A DNA stretch of 64,000 bases from Actinacidiphila paucisporea (GCF_900142575.1 NZ_FRBI01000004.1:281909-345908); one strand, 5' to 3'. Shown: positions 24,925 to 33,357, numbered from the stretch's first letter. Notes: a model not told the origin generated them from the letters alone. A program made the numbers and translations.

Positions 24925-25500
24925 ATGGCACTCGGCACGGATTACGCGCAGCAGGACTGCACGCTCGCCCGCGCCTTGGAGGTGGTTGGGGAGCGGTGGA
25001 GCCTGCTGATCGTGCGGGACGCCTTCTACGGCGTGCGCAGGTTCAATGACTTCCTCGTCCACCTGGACATCCCGCGGGCCGTGCTCACCGCGCGACTGGC
25101 CTCTCTCACCGCGGCGGGGGTGCTGCGCAAGGAGGCCTACCAGCAGTCGCCGCCGCGCTACGACTACGTCCTCACCGACGCCGGACTCGACCTGTGGCCG
25201 CCGCTGCACGCGCTGATGCGCTGGGGCGGCCGGTACGCCTCGGAGGGCGAGCCGACCAGGACCTTCCACCACGCCGACTGCGGGAGCCGGCTCGACATGA
25301 CCGGCGGCTGCCCGGCCTGCGGGGTGCCGCAGGTGGCTCCCGCCGACGTCGAGACGCGCTCCGTGGCCGGCCCGGACCCCCTGCGCCGCGCCGACCCGGT
25401 CGCCGCCGCGCTCGTCACCCCGTCCCGCCTGCTGCGGCCGGTGCGCGGCGCCGCCGGGGCCGGCGCGTTTGCCGGGGGCGAGGATCCGGGCAATTCGTAG
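24925..25500 (+). CDS. HxlR-family transcriptional regulator
   Basis: 191-residue regulator with an HxlR winged HTH: YAQQDCTLARALEVVGERW, then LLIVRDAFYGVRRFNDF, RAVLTARLASLTAAGVL and YDYVLTDAGLDLWPPL. The Cys before the first helix is the position used for thiol sensing in some HxlR members. Residues about 115-140 add a Cys-rich knuckle (HADCGSRLDMTGGCPACG) that could bind zinc, and the C-terminal 45 residues are disordered. ATG 24925 is chosen over 24871 by homology and the leaderless -10. It is followed 23 bp later by the TmrB-Nudix gene, its likely target or operon partner. Confidence 0.9.
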   Translation: MALGTDYAQQDCTLARALEVVGERWSLLIVRDAFYGVRRFNDFLVHLDIPRAVLTARLASLTAAGVLRKEAYQQSPPRYDYVLTDAGLDLWPPLHALMRWGGRYASEGEPTRTFHHADCGSRLDMTGGCPACGVPQVAPADVETRSVAGPDPLRRADPVAAALVTPSRLLRPVRGAAGAGAFAGGEDPGNS

Positions 25501-25523
25501 GGGTCTACGGAGAAGGGGGCACC

Positions 25524-26558
25524 GTGATCATCTGGGTGAACGGGGCGTTCGGCGCGGGCAAGAGCACTGCCGCACGGGAGCTGCTCGACCTCGTACCGGA
25601 AAGCACCCTGTACGACCCCGGCGTGCTGGGGAGCTGCCTGCGGCAACTGCTGCCGGAGAAGCGGCTCCAGGAGGTCACCGACTACCAGGAACTCCCCATC
25701 TGGCGGCGGCTGGTGATCGAGAGCGCCGCCGCGCTGCTGGCCGAGGTCGGCGGGGTCCTCGTGGTCCCGATGACGCTGCTGCGGCAGGAGCACCGCGACG
25801 AGATATTCGGCGGGTTCGCCTCCCGTGGGATCGAGGTCCGGCATCTGCTGCTCGACCCGGGAGAAACGATCCTGCGAGCCCGTATCGCCGACTGGACCGA
25901 ACACCCCGACCACTCACCGGTCGGTGACGCCGCCCGCCGCTGGGCGCTGGAGCGCGTCCCCGACTACCTCGACGCGCTGCCCTGGCTGACGCTGGACGCC
26001 CACGTGCTGCCTACGGCCGGGCTGACACCGCGGGAGACGGCGCTGCGGCTCACCGAAGCCGTCAGCCAGGGCGCCGGGGCCTGCGGCATCGTACAGACAC
26101 CGGAGCCGCGCGCCGAGACGGTGGCCGCCGGGGTGCTGCTCTTCGACGACGCCGACCGCGTCCTGCTGGTCGACCCCACCTACAAACCCGGCTGGGAATT
26201 CCCCGGCGGCGTCGTCGAGCGCGGCGAGTCACCGGCACAGGCCGGGCACCGCGAGGTCGCCGAGGAACTGGGTATCGAACTGACCGGCGGCCTCGAACTG
26301 CTGGTGGTCGACTGGGAACCGCCGCACCCGCCGGGCCACGGCGGACTGCGGCTGCTCTTCGACGGCGGCCGGGTGCCGACCGCCGACATCGACCGGCTGC
26401 TCCTGCCGCCCACCGAACTGCGCGGCTGGCGCTTCGTCACCGAGGAAGAGGCCGCCGACCTGCTGCCATCGGTCCGGCTCGACCGGCTGCGCTGGGCACT
26501 GCGCGCCCGCGAACAGGGCCGTCCCCTCAACCTGGAAGCCGGCCACCCCGCCGAATGA
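25524..26558 (+). CDS. Fusion of TmrB-like P-loop kinase domain and Nudix hydrolase
   Basis: 344 residues in two domains. Residues 1-175 resemble Bacillus TmrB (tunicamycin resistance): MIIWVNGAFGAGKSTAARE contains the P-loop, then YDPGVLGSCLR, PIWRRLVIESAA and LVVPMTLLRQEHRDEI. Residues about 205-325 are a Nudix domain with box GVVERGESPAQAGHREVAEE followed by LGI. GTG 25524 follows GGAGAAGGGGG. A nucleotide-sugar or nucleotide substrate is plausible for both halves, perhaps detoxification of a nucleoside antibiotic or a modified nucleotide, but this is inference. It sits directly behind an HxlR regulator. Confidence 0.85.
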   Translation: MIIWVNGAFGAGKSTAARELLDLVPESTLYDPGVLGSCLRQLLPEKRLQEVTDYQELPIWRRLVIESAAALLAEVGGVLVVPMTLLRQEHRDEIFGGFASRGIEVRHLLLDPGETILRARIADWTEHPDHSPVGDAARRWALERVPDYLDALPWLTLDAHVLPTAGLTPRETALRLTEAVSQGAGACGIVQTPEPRAETVAAGVLLFDDADRVLLVDPTYKPGWEFPGGVVERGESPAQAGHREVAEELGIELTGGLELLVVDWEPPHPPGHGGLRLLFDGGRVPTADIDRLLLPPTELRGWRFVTEEEAADLLPSVRLDRLRWALRAREQGRPLNLEAGHPAE

Positions 26559-26570
26559 CCCGCCGCCGGA

Positions 26571-26595
26571 CCCGCCCCGCAGGCCGCGGGGCGGG
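26571..26595. terminator. Hairpin terminator between convergent genes
   Basis: Ten-base-pair stem CCCGCCCCGC (26571-26580) / GCGGGGCGGG (26586-26595) with loop AGGCC, between the convergent TmrB-Nudix and M20 genes. Confidence 0.75.
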
Positions 26596-26623
26596 ATCGC
26601 GGCACCCGCGGCCCGGCGGCGGC

Positions 26624-27997
26624 TCAGCCGGCCGACACGGGCGCCTTGGACGCCGCGTACCGCTGCAGGAAGACCGCCTCAGCCAGCGAGAGCCGCTCCA
26701 ACTCCTCCGGCGACACGCTCTCGTTGACCGCATGGATCTGCGCCTCCGGCTCGCTCAGCCCGATCAGCAGGATCTCCGCCTCGGGATACAGCGTCCCCAG
26801 CGTGTTGCACAGCGGGATCGACCCGCCCTGGCCGGCGATCGCCAACTCCTGCCCGTACGCCTCCCGCATCGCCTCGGCCATCGCGGAGTAGGCGGGGCTC
26901 GAGGTGTCGGCGTGGAAGGGCTGGCCGCTGCCGCGCTGGGTCACCTCGACCCGGGCACCCCAGGGCGCCGCCGACCGCAGATGGGCCGTCAGGGCCTCCG
27001 CGGCCTGCTCCGCCGTCACACCGGGCGGCACCCTGACGCTCACCAGGGCCCCGGCCGTGGCGTGCACCGACGGCGTGGCGCCGATGACCGGCGGAGCGTC
27101 GATGCCCAGCACCGTCACCGAGGGGCGGGCCCAGATACGGTCGGCGACGCTGCCGGTGCCGATCAGCTCCACCCCGTCGAGCACCTTGGCGTCCCGGCGG
27201 AAGTCCTCCTCCGGATAGTCCAGTCCCGTCCAGGTGCCCGAGCCGTCGAGGCCGTCGACGGTGGTCGCCCCCGAGGCGTCCCGCAACGAGTCGAGCATCC
27301 TGATCAGCGCCGCCAGCGCGTCGGGCGCGGCCCCGCCGAACTGGCCCGAGTGCAGATTGCCCTCAAGCGTGGCGACCCGCACCACCAGTTGCACCATCCC
27401 GCGCAGCGTCGAGGTCACGGTCGGCAGGCCCACCCGGAAATTCCCCGCGTCGCCGATCACGATCGCGTCGGCGGTGAGCAGATCCGGGTGCGCCTCGGCA
27501 TAGCGCTCGAGCCCGCCGGTGCCCTGTTCCTCGGAACCCTCCACGATCACCTTGACGGTCACCGGCACCCCGCCGTGCTCCTTCAGCGCCCGCAGCGCCG
27601 TCAGGTGCATCAGGACCCCGCCCTTGCAGTCCGCGGCGCCCCGGCCGTACCACCGCCCGTCGCGCTCGGTCAGCTCGAACGGCGGCGACAGCCACGCCGA
27701 CTCGTCCAACGGCGGCTGCACGTCGTAGTGCGCGTACAGCAGCACCGTCGGCGCGCCCACCGGCCCCGGCAGCAGACCGTAGACCGATTGGGTGCCGTCC
27801 GGTGTGTCGAGCAGGGCCACGTCCTGGAAGCCCTCGCCGCGCAGGGCGTCCGCCACCCAGCCCGCCGCCTTCTCGCTCTCGCTGCGCGGGAACTGCCGCT
27901 CGTCGGCGACCGACGCGTACGAGACCAGCTCTGCCAGCTCGGTGCGTGCACGGGGCATGAGTGAGGCCACGGTCTCGGACAGCGGGACGGACGGCAT
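26624..27997 (-). CDS. M20-family dipeptidase (carnosinase-like)
   Basis: 457-residue di-zinc peptidase. Metal and catalytic motifs are YAHYDVQPP (first His/Asp), GRGAADCKGGVLMH (bridging Asp), EGSEEQGTGGLE (catalytic and metal Glu) and the late IHAVNESV His; the dimerisation lid is inserted at residues about 190-350 (NLHSGQFGG). It cleaves dipeptides or acylated amino acids in the cytoplasm. ATG 27997 is preferred to the upstream frame start at 28072 because CGAGGAGCAG lies just before it. It stands divergent from the flavoprotein gene at 28157. Confidence 0.92.
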   Translation of the reverse strand: MPSVPLSETVASLMPRARTELAELVSYASVADERQFPRSESEKAAGWVADALRGEGFQDVALLDTPDGTQSVYGLLPGPVGAPTVLLYAHYDVQPPLDESAWLSPPFELTERDGRWYGRGAADCKGGVLMHLTALRALKEHGGVPVTVKVIVEGSEEQGTGGLERYAEAHPDLLTADAIVIGDAGNFRVGLPTVTSTLRGMVQLVVRVATLEGNLHSGQFGGAAPDALAALIRMLDSLRDASGATTVDGLDGSGTWTGLDYPEEDFRRDAKVLDGVELIGTGSVADRIWARPSVTVLGIDAPPVIGATPSVHATAGALVSVRVPPGVTAEQAAEALTAHLRSAAPWGARVEVTQRGSGQPFHADTSSPAYSAMAEAMREAYGQELAIAGQGGSIPLCNTLGTLYPEAEILLIGLSEPEAQIHAVNESVSPEELERLSLAEAVFLQRYAASKAPVSAG

Positions 27998-28156
27998 GGG
28001 CTGCTCCTCGCAGGAATCGGGGGACTGCTGTGGTCGTTGGTGCGCACAACGGGTCGCTGCCGATGGTGCCACAGCGAGCCGACCCCGACGGGCGCAATAG
28101 GATGCCCTGAGCAGGGGCGACGACAGCCGGACGGGCCGAGCGGAGCGGAATCAGAC

Positions 28157-29413
28157 GTGAGCGGTGAGCAGGCGGCGCAGGACAGCGGTGCGGGAGACGG
28201 CGAGACTCCCACGGTCTGGGACGTCGTGGTGATCGGCGCGGGTCCCGCGGGAGCGTCGGCGGCCCATGCGGCAGCTGTCACCGGCCGCCGGGTCCTGCTC
28301 CTGGAAAAGGCCGAACTTCCCAGGTACAAGACCTGCGGCGGCGGCATCATCGGCCCGTCGCGGGACGCGCTGCCGCCCGGTTTCGAACTGCCGTTGCGCG
28401 ACCGGGTGCACGCGGTCACCTTCAGCCTCAACGGCCGGCTGTCCAGGACCAAGCGCTCCCGGCAGATGCTCTTCGGGCTGATCAACCGCCCCGAGTTCGA
28501 CGCGGCCCTGGTCGACGCGGCCCGCGAGGCCGGTGCCGAGGTGCGCACCGGTGTGACCGTCTCCCGGGTCGAGCAGCACGGCCCCGGTGTGCCCGACCGG
28601 CGCACGGTCGCGGTGATACTGAACGCCAGCGGCGCGGCAGCCGGAAAGCGCGACGAGGAGATCGTCTACGCCCGCGCCGTGGTCGGCGCCGACGGCAGCG
28701 CCAGCCGGATAGGAGCCCATGTCGGGGTCAAGCTCGACCAGGTGGACCTCGGCCTGGAAGCGGAGATCCCGGTGCCGACCGCCGTGGCCGAGGACTGGAG
28801 CGGCCGGGTGCTCATCGACTGGGGCCCGCTGCCCGGCAGTTACGGCTGGGTCTTCCCCAAGGGCGACTCCCTCACCGTGGGCGTCATCTCCGCCCGCGGC
28901 GATGGTGGTGCCACCAAGCGCTACCTGGACGACTTCATCGCCCGCCTCGGCCTGGCCGGCTTCGAGCCCAGCGTGTCCAGCGGGCACCTCACCCGCTGCC
29001 GCGCCGACGACTCGCCGCTGTCCCGCGGCCGGGTGCTGGTGTGCGGTGACGCGGCGGGCCTGCTCGAACCCTGGACCCGGGAGGGCATCTCCTACGCGCT
29101 GCGCTCCGGCCGGCTCGCGGGGGAGTGGGCGGTGCGCATCGCCGAGTCGCACGACGCAGTGGACGCCCGCCGGCAGGCGCTCAACTACGCCTTCGCCGTC
29201 AAGGCCGGCCTCGGCGTCGAGATGGGCGTCGGCCGCCGGATGCTCACCCTCTTCGAGCGGCGCCCCGGGCTGCTGCACGCGGCGCTCACCACTTTCCCGC
29301 CGGCCTGGCGGGCCTTCGCCGGCATCACCCGCGGCAAGCGCTCGCTCGCCGAACTCGTCCGCACCCACCCGATGGCCCGCCGGGCGCTGGACAGCGTGAA
29401 CAACCGGGCCTGA
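28157..29413 (+). CDS. Geranylgeranyl reductase family flavoprotein
   Basis: 418-residue FAD-dependent reductase. The dinucleotide motif is VVVIGAGPAGASAAHAAA, followed by LLEKAELPRYKTCGGGI (family Cys), VGADGSASRIGAH, and the FAD-binding GRVLVCGDAAGLLEPWTREGI. Family members reduce isoprenoid double bonds of geranylgeranyl groups, menaquinone or related lipids, often at the membrane; the C-terminal 60 residues are helical and basic. The GTG 28157 start has only GGAA upstream. A menaquinone or polyprenyl substrate is plausible but unproven. Confidence 0.88.
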   Translation: MSGEQAAQDSGAGDGETPTVWDVVVIGAGPAGASAAHAAAVTGRRVLLLEKAELPRYKTCGGGIIGPSRDALPPGFELPLRDRVHAVTFSLNGRLSRTKRSRQMLFGLINRPEFDAALVDAAREAGAEVRTGVTVSRVEQHGPGVPDRRTVAVILNASGAAAGKRDEEIVYARAVVGADGSASRIGAHVGVKLDQVDLGLEAEIPVPTAVAEDWSGRVLIDWGPLPGSYGWVFPKGDSLTVGVISARGDGGATKRYLDDFIARLGLAGFEPSVSSGHLTRCRADDSPLSRGRVLVCGDAAGLLEPWTREGISYALRSGRLAGEWAVRIAESHDAVDARRQALNYAFAVKAGLGVEMGVGRRMLTLFERRPGLLHAALTTFPPAWRAFAGITRGKRSLAELVRTHPMARRALDSVNNRA

Positions 29414-29414
29414 T

Positions 29415-29459
29415 CGCCGGACCGCGGCGGCAGCCGGGGGCCGCGCGCACGGTCCGGCG
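29415..29459. terminator. Probable terminator between convergent genes
   Basis: A 10-bp stem (29415-29424 with 29450-29459) encloses a GC-rich loop that can form a small inner hairpin. It lies directly after the flavoprotein stop and before the stop of the convergent Ddn-like gene. Confidence 0.6.
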
Positions 29460-29471
29460 CCTCGGGCGACG

Positions 29472-29984
29472 TCACCTGCCCGCGCTCCCGGTCGCGCCCT
29501 CGGCCTCGTCGGCCCGCCGTATCCGGAAGACCGGGTGCTTGGGCGCTATCGCCCGCAGCTCCTCGTCGCTGGAATCCGGGCCCACGCCGGCGAAGAAGAC
29601 GCCCACCTCGGCCTTCCAGCGCTTGAGGTACCCGCGCAATATCGGGCTCTTGTCGTCGTCCGCGATCTCGACCGCGGTGAACTCCTCGACCTTCTTGCCG
29701 AGGTGCAGCTCGCCGCCGCCGGCCGCCCGCATGTTGTACGTCCACTGGACATGGCCGCGCGGGGCCACCAGATAGCGCTCGCCGTCCAGCGTGAGCACGT
29801 TGACCGGAGTGGTCCGCCACTCCCCGCTCTTGCGGCCGCGGACCGCGAGCACCCGCGAACCCCAGACGCTGAAGCCGCGGCGGGTCAGGAAGGCGACTGC
29901 CCGGTTCATGACGTTGACGGTGAGCCAGCCGGGCTTCTTGACGTGCTGAGCCTGCTGGGGCTGCTGCTGGGTCTGCTCGGACAT
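29472..29984 (-). CDS. Ddn-like F420-dependent nitroreductase family protein
   Basis: 170-residue split-barrel protein of the deazaflavin-dependent nitroreductase (DUF385) type. Typical features are the hydrophobic helix VMNRAVAFLTRRGF, the strand LAVRGRKSGEWRTTPVNVL and RYLVAPRGHVQWTYNMRAAGGGEL. Mycobacterial Ddn reduces quinones or nitroimidazoles using F420H2. The Gln-rich N terminus is disordered. ATG 29984 is preceded by AGGGAGACGCC on the minus strand. It is divergent from a TetR gene with long inverted repeats between them, so TetR control is likely. Confidence 0.85.
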   Translation of the reverse strand: MSEQTQQQPQQAQHVKKPGWLTVNVMNRAVAFLTRRGFSVWGSRVLAVRGRKSGEWRTTPVNVLTLDGERYLVAPRGHVQWTYNMRAAGGGELHLGKKVEEFTAVEIADDDKSPILRGYLKRWKAEVGVFFAGVGPDSSDEELRAIAPKHPVFRIRRADEAEGATGSAGR

Positions 29985-30005
29985 GATGGCGTCTCCCTGT
30001 TTTGT

Positions 30006-30069
30006 GAGCGGTGCTCTCGCTTGAGAACAGTGTGCCTGAGCCGGTCGCTCGAAAGCAAGAGCACCGCTC
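30006..30069. promoter_or_regulatory. Long inverted repeat between Ddn-like and TetR genes
   Basis: Twelve-base perfect arms GAGCGGTGCTCT (30006-30017) and AGAGCACCGCTC (30058-30069) are separated by 40 nt. GCTCTCG motifs recur at about 30014, 30085 and 30104. This cluster fills the divergent promoter region and is the best operator candidate for the TetR regulator. Confidence 0.6.
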
Positions 30070-30130
30070 TCCAATTTTTTCAGGGCTCTCGTTCTTGGTC
30101 ATCGCTCTCGGGGATGGCACACTGGATTCC

Positions 30131-30922
30131 ATGAGTGCGATCAGAGGAGCAAGAGAACGGGCCAGGGTGGAGATCACCGCAGCCATCAAGGAGGAAGCGG
30201 CGCGGCAGCTGGCGGCGCAGGGCTCCGCCGGGCTGTCGCTGCGGGCGGTCGCCCGCGAGCTGGGCATGGCGTCCTCCGCTCTCTACCGCTACTACCCCAG
30301 TCGCGACGACCTGCTCACCGCCCTCATCATCGATGCGTACGACGCGGTCGGCGCCGCCGTCGAGGAGGCGCTGGCCGCGGTCGACGGCAGCCGGCCGGCC
30401 GCGGAACCGGTCGACCGGTGGGTCGCGGTGTGCCGAGCGGTCCGCGACTGGGCGATCGCCCATCCTTACGAATACGCCCTGATCTACGGCTCGCCCGTGC
30501 CGGGTTACGCGGCGCCCCAGGACACCGTCGTGCCCGCGTCCCGGGTCCCTCTCGCGCTGGTGTCGGTGGTCCGCGACGCCCACACCGCCGGCCTGCTCGG
30601 CGAGCCGGCCGGCCGCCCGCTGGCCGGTCCGGTGCGCGCGGACGCCGGCCGGCTGGCCGCCGAGCTGGCGCCCGAGCTGCCGATCCGGGTGATCGCCGCG
30701 CTCGTCGCCGCCTGGGCCCAGGTCTTCGGGATCGTGAGCTTCGAGCTCTTCGGCCAGTTCAACCAGGTCGTGGAGGCCCGGGGCGAGTTCTTCGAGCAGG
30801 CCGCGGTCGCGCTGGCCGCGCAGGTGGGGCTGCGGACCGACGGCGCCGCCCAGGACGGTGCGACAGCCGCGGGCGACTCGGAGGGCGCATCCGGCGCCGA
30901 CGGCATACTCCGGGAGAAGTAG
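30131..30922 (+). CDS. TetR-family regulator with WHG-type C-terminal domain
   Basis: 263-residue TetR regulator. The HTH is at residues about 15-60 (EITAAIKEEAARQLAAQG, then LSLRAVARELGMASSALYRYYPSRDDLL). The C-terminal domain has the WHG-type segment (HPYEYALIYGSPVPGY) and the late helix AAWAQVFGIVSFELFGQF. The last 30 residues are Ala/Gly-rich. ATG 30131 is chosen over 30011 because the HTH begins there. It is divergent from the Ddn-like gene across a region rich in inverted repeats, and probably represses that gene. Confidence 0.92.
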   Translation: MSAIRGARERARVEITAAIKEEAARQLAAQGSAGLSLRAVARELGMASSALYRYYPSRDDLLTALIIDAYDAVGAAVEEALAAVDGSRPAAEPVDRWVAVCRAVRDWAIAHPYEYALIYGSPVPGYAAPQDTVVPASRVPLALVSVVRDAHTAGLLGEPAGRPLAGPVRADAGRLAAELAPELPIRVIAALVAAWAQVFGIVSFELFGQFNQVVEARGEFFEQAAVALAAQVGLRTDGAAQDGATAAGDSEGASGADGILREK

Positions 30923-30968
30923 CCGCGGTGCCCCCCGGCGGCGGACGCGGGGGCCGCGGGGCGCGGTC

Positions 30969-31001
30969 TAGCGTGGACGCATGACGTACGAGGACGCATG
31001 A
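30969..31001 (+). other. Leaderless six-codon mini-ORF coupled to histidine kinase
   Basis: TAGCGT (30969-30974) ends 6 nt before ATG 30981, which opens the ORF MTYEDA ending in TGA at 30999-31001. That stop overlaps the kinase ATG 30998 as ATGA. The mini-ORF contains GAGG (30990-30993), a fair ribosome site for the kinase. It looks like a 17-bp duplication of the kinase start region (ATGACGTACGAGG / ATGAGCTACGAGG). Confidence 0.5.
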
Positions 31002-32662
31002 GCTACGAGGCGCAGCCGGGGCCGCCGCGGCGCGGGCGCCTTTCCGCAGGCCGGGGCCATCGCGGCGGGTTCTCGCTGTGGGTGCCCGCGGTGGTGCTGG
31101 CCTTCGTCCAGGTGGTCGGCTCCAGCGTGGCGGGGCGGCACCAGACCGTACGCGTCGACCTGGACTGGGTCGGCTACCTGCTGCTGCTCGCGGGCCCCGC
31201 GCTTCTGCTGCTGCGTCGCCGCATGCCCGTCGCGGTGGCCGCGGGCACCGCCGTGGTGACGCTGCTCTACACCGTCCTCGGATATCCCTACGGGCCGGTC
31301 TTCGCCAGCCTGGTGGTGGCCTTCTTCGGCGCGGTCGCCGCCGGGCACCGCAGGGCCGTGCTCATCGTGGCCGGCGCCGCCTTCGCCGGCCACGCGCTGG
31401 TCGGCGAGTGGCTCTACCGCCGGCTGCCGCCGTCCGGCGACGGCCGCACGTCCTGGCAGGAGCTGTCCGGGGCGGCGGCCTGGCTGCTCGCGGTGCTGGC
31501 CGGGGCGGAGCTCTTCCGGGTGCGGCGCGACCAGATCGCCAAGGAGCGGCGGGAGCGGGCCGCGGCGGAGCAGCGCCAGGTCGACGAGGAGCGGATGCGG
31601 ATCGCCCGGGAGCTGCACGATGTGCTGGCGCACAGCATCTCGTTGATCAACGTGCAGGCCGGCGTCGCCCTCGCGCTGATGGACGAGCGCCCTGAGCAGG
31701 CCCGCACCGCGCTCACCACGATCAAGGCGGCGAGCAAGGAGGCGCTGGGGGAGGTGCGGCAGGTGCTCAGTACGCTGCGGGCGCCCGGCGAGGCGCCGCG
31801 CGCCCCCGCGCCCGGCCTCGACCGGCTCCCCGAACTGCTGGAGCAGGCCACGGCCGCGGGGCTGCACGCCGAGGTGACCGTCGAGGGCGATGCGGTGCCG
31901 CTTCCCGCGGGCGCCGACCTGGCGGCCTTCCGCATCATCCAGGAGGCGCTGACCAATATCGTGCGCCACTCCGGATCCCGCACCGCACGGATCCGTCTCG
32001 GCTACGAACCCGGCTCCGTGCAGGTGCGGGTGGACGACCAGGGGCCGGCGGCGGCCGGCGGCGAGGGCGGCGGCAACGGCCTGGTCGGCATGCGCGAACG
32101 CGCTGCCGCGCTGGGCGGCACGGTCGAGACCGGGATCCGCCCCGACGGAGGCTTCCGCGTCCTGGCCCGACTGCCCCTCACCGCCCCCGAGCCCCCGACG
32201 ACGCCGGCGTCGCCGTCCCCCGGCTCGGCACCTGCCGGACCCGTGCCGGGTACTGACTCGCGGACGGGCTCCGCACCCGCTGGGCCGGCCTCTGGCGGTG
32301 ACTCCGCACCTGCCGGACCCGCGCACGGCACTGACCCGCGGGCGGGCTCGACACCGGCCGTACCGGCATCGGGAGCTGACTCGCCGGCCGGCACGGACCG
32401 ACCGCAGGCCGCCTCCGAGCGGCCCCACCGGTCAGACGCCGCCGCGGCGGCCGCCCCGGCCGGACCCCTCGGACCGCCCGCCCCGGCCCGACCCGCGGGC
32501 CCGGCCGACCCGGCCGCCCACGCCCGAGCCGCCGACCCCGCACACCGCGACCCCGCCCGCCGCGACCGCCCGCACCGCGACCCCGTCCCGGGCAGCCGCC
32601 CGGCTCCCGGCACCACCGGCCGTGCGGCAGGACGGGCCGCCGGCGAGGAGCGTCGTCCATGA
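30998..32662 (+). CDS. NarL-type sensor histidine kinase
   Basis: 554-residue membrane kinase that pairs with the downstream response regulator. About four or five transmembrane helices lie at residues 25-185. The HisKA_3 dimerisation domain carries phospho-acceptor H207 in RIARELHDVLAHS. The HATPase domain shows the N box LTNIVRHSGS and a G box with GGNGLVGMRERAA. Residues about 395-554 are an unusual Pro/Ala/Gly/Asp tail with 11-15-residue repeats (PAGPxxGxD). It overlaps the response-regulator start as ATGA. The signal is unknown. ATG 30998 may be translated by coupling to the mini-ORF. Confidence 0.92.
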   Translation: MSYEAQPGPPRRGRLSAGRGHRGGFSLWVPAVVLAFVQVVGSSVAGRHQTVRVDLDWVGYLLLLAGPALLLLRRRMPVAVAAGTAVVTLLYTVLGYPYGPVFASLVVAFFGAVAAGHRRAVLIVAGAAFAGHALVGEWLYRRLPPSGDGRTSWQELSGAAAWLLAVLAGAELFRVRRDQIAKERRERAAAEQRQVDEERMRIARELHDVLAHSISLINVQAGVALALMDERPEQARTALTTIKAASKEALGEVRQVLSTLRAPGEAPRAPAPGLDRLPELLEQATAAGLHAEVTVEGDAVPLPAGADLAAFRIIQEALTNIVRHSGSRTARIRLGYEPGSVQVRVDDQGPAAAGGEGGGNGLVGMRERAAALGGTVETGIRPDGGFRVLARLPLTAPEPPTTPASPSPGSAPAGPVPGTDSRTGSAPAGPASGGDSAPAGPAHGTDPRAGSTPAVPASGADSPAGTDRPQAASERPHRSDAAAAAAPAGPLGPPAPARPAGPADPAAHARAADPAHRDPARRDRPHRDPVPGSRPAPGTTGRAAGRAAGEERRP

Positions 32663-33324
32663 TTCGGGTCGTGCTGGCCGACGACCAGGCGCTGGTGCGG
32701 GCCGGTTTCCGGGCGTTGCTCGACGCGCAGAGCGACATCGAGGTCGTCGGGGAGGCGGCCGACGGGCAGCAGGCGCTGCGGACCGTCCGGGAGGTGCGGC
32801 CGGACGCGGTGCTGATGGACATCCGCATGCCGGTGATGGACGGGCTCGCCGCCACCCGGCACATCACCGGGGACGCCGCGCTCGAAGCGGTGAAGGTGGT
32901 CGTGCTGACCACCTTCGAGCTGGACGAGTACGTCTTCGAGGCGATCCGCGCCGGCGCCTCCGGCTTCCTGGTCAAGGACACGGAGCCGGCCGAGCTGCTG
33001 CGAGCGGTCCGTGCGGTCGTGGGCGGCGACGCGCTGCTCTCGCCCGGCGTCACCCGCCGGCTGATCGCGGAATTCGCGGCCCGCTCCAAGGAGCCGGCCG
33101 CGGTGACCCTCCTCGACCAGCTCACCGACCGCGAACGCGAGGTGATGGCGCTGGTCGGCCTCGGCCTGTCCAACGAGGAGATCGCCCGCCGCCTGGTGGT
33201 CAGCCCGCTCACCGCGAAGACGCACGTCAGCCGGGCGATGGTCAAGCTCGGGGCCCGCGACCGGGCCCAACTGGTCGTATTGGCCTACGAGTCCGGTCTC
33301 GTACGCCCCGGCTGGCTCGGCTGA
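32659..33324 (+). CDS. NarL/FixJ-type response regulator
   Basis: 221-residue regulator. The receiver has the acidic pair D8-D9 (VVLADDQ), phosphorylation site D54 (VLMDIRMPVMDG), T in VVVLTTF and the Lys of FLVKD. The C-terminal LuxR HTH is LTDREREVMALVGLGLSNEE followed by HVSRAMVKLGARDRAQL. It is translationally coupled to the upstream kinase (4-bp ATGA overlap), so the two are a cognate pair. The phosphorylated form should activate transcription of unknown targets. A 17-bp-stem terminator follows. Confidence 0.96.
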   Translation: MIRVVLADDQALVRAGFRALLDAQSDIEVVGEAADGQQALRTVREVRPDAVLMDIRMPVMDGLAATRHITGDAALEAVKVVVLTTFELDEYVFEAIRAGASGFLVKDTEPAELLRAVRAVVGGDALLSPGVTRRLIAEFAARSKEPAAVTLLDQLTDREREVMALVGLGLSNEEIARRLVVSPLTAKTHVSRAMVKLGARDRAQLVVLAYESGLVRPGWLG

Positions 33325-33357
33325 CCCCGGGTCACGGCGGCCCGACCGCGACGCGGG

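Noticed and set aside
26555..27964. Plus-strand 469-codon frame opposite the M20 dipeptidase
   Set aside because: Antisense shadow rich in Arg/His/Gly; the dipeptidase shows a complete set of metal ligands.
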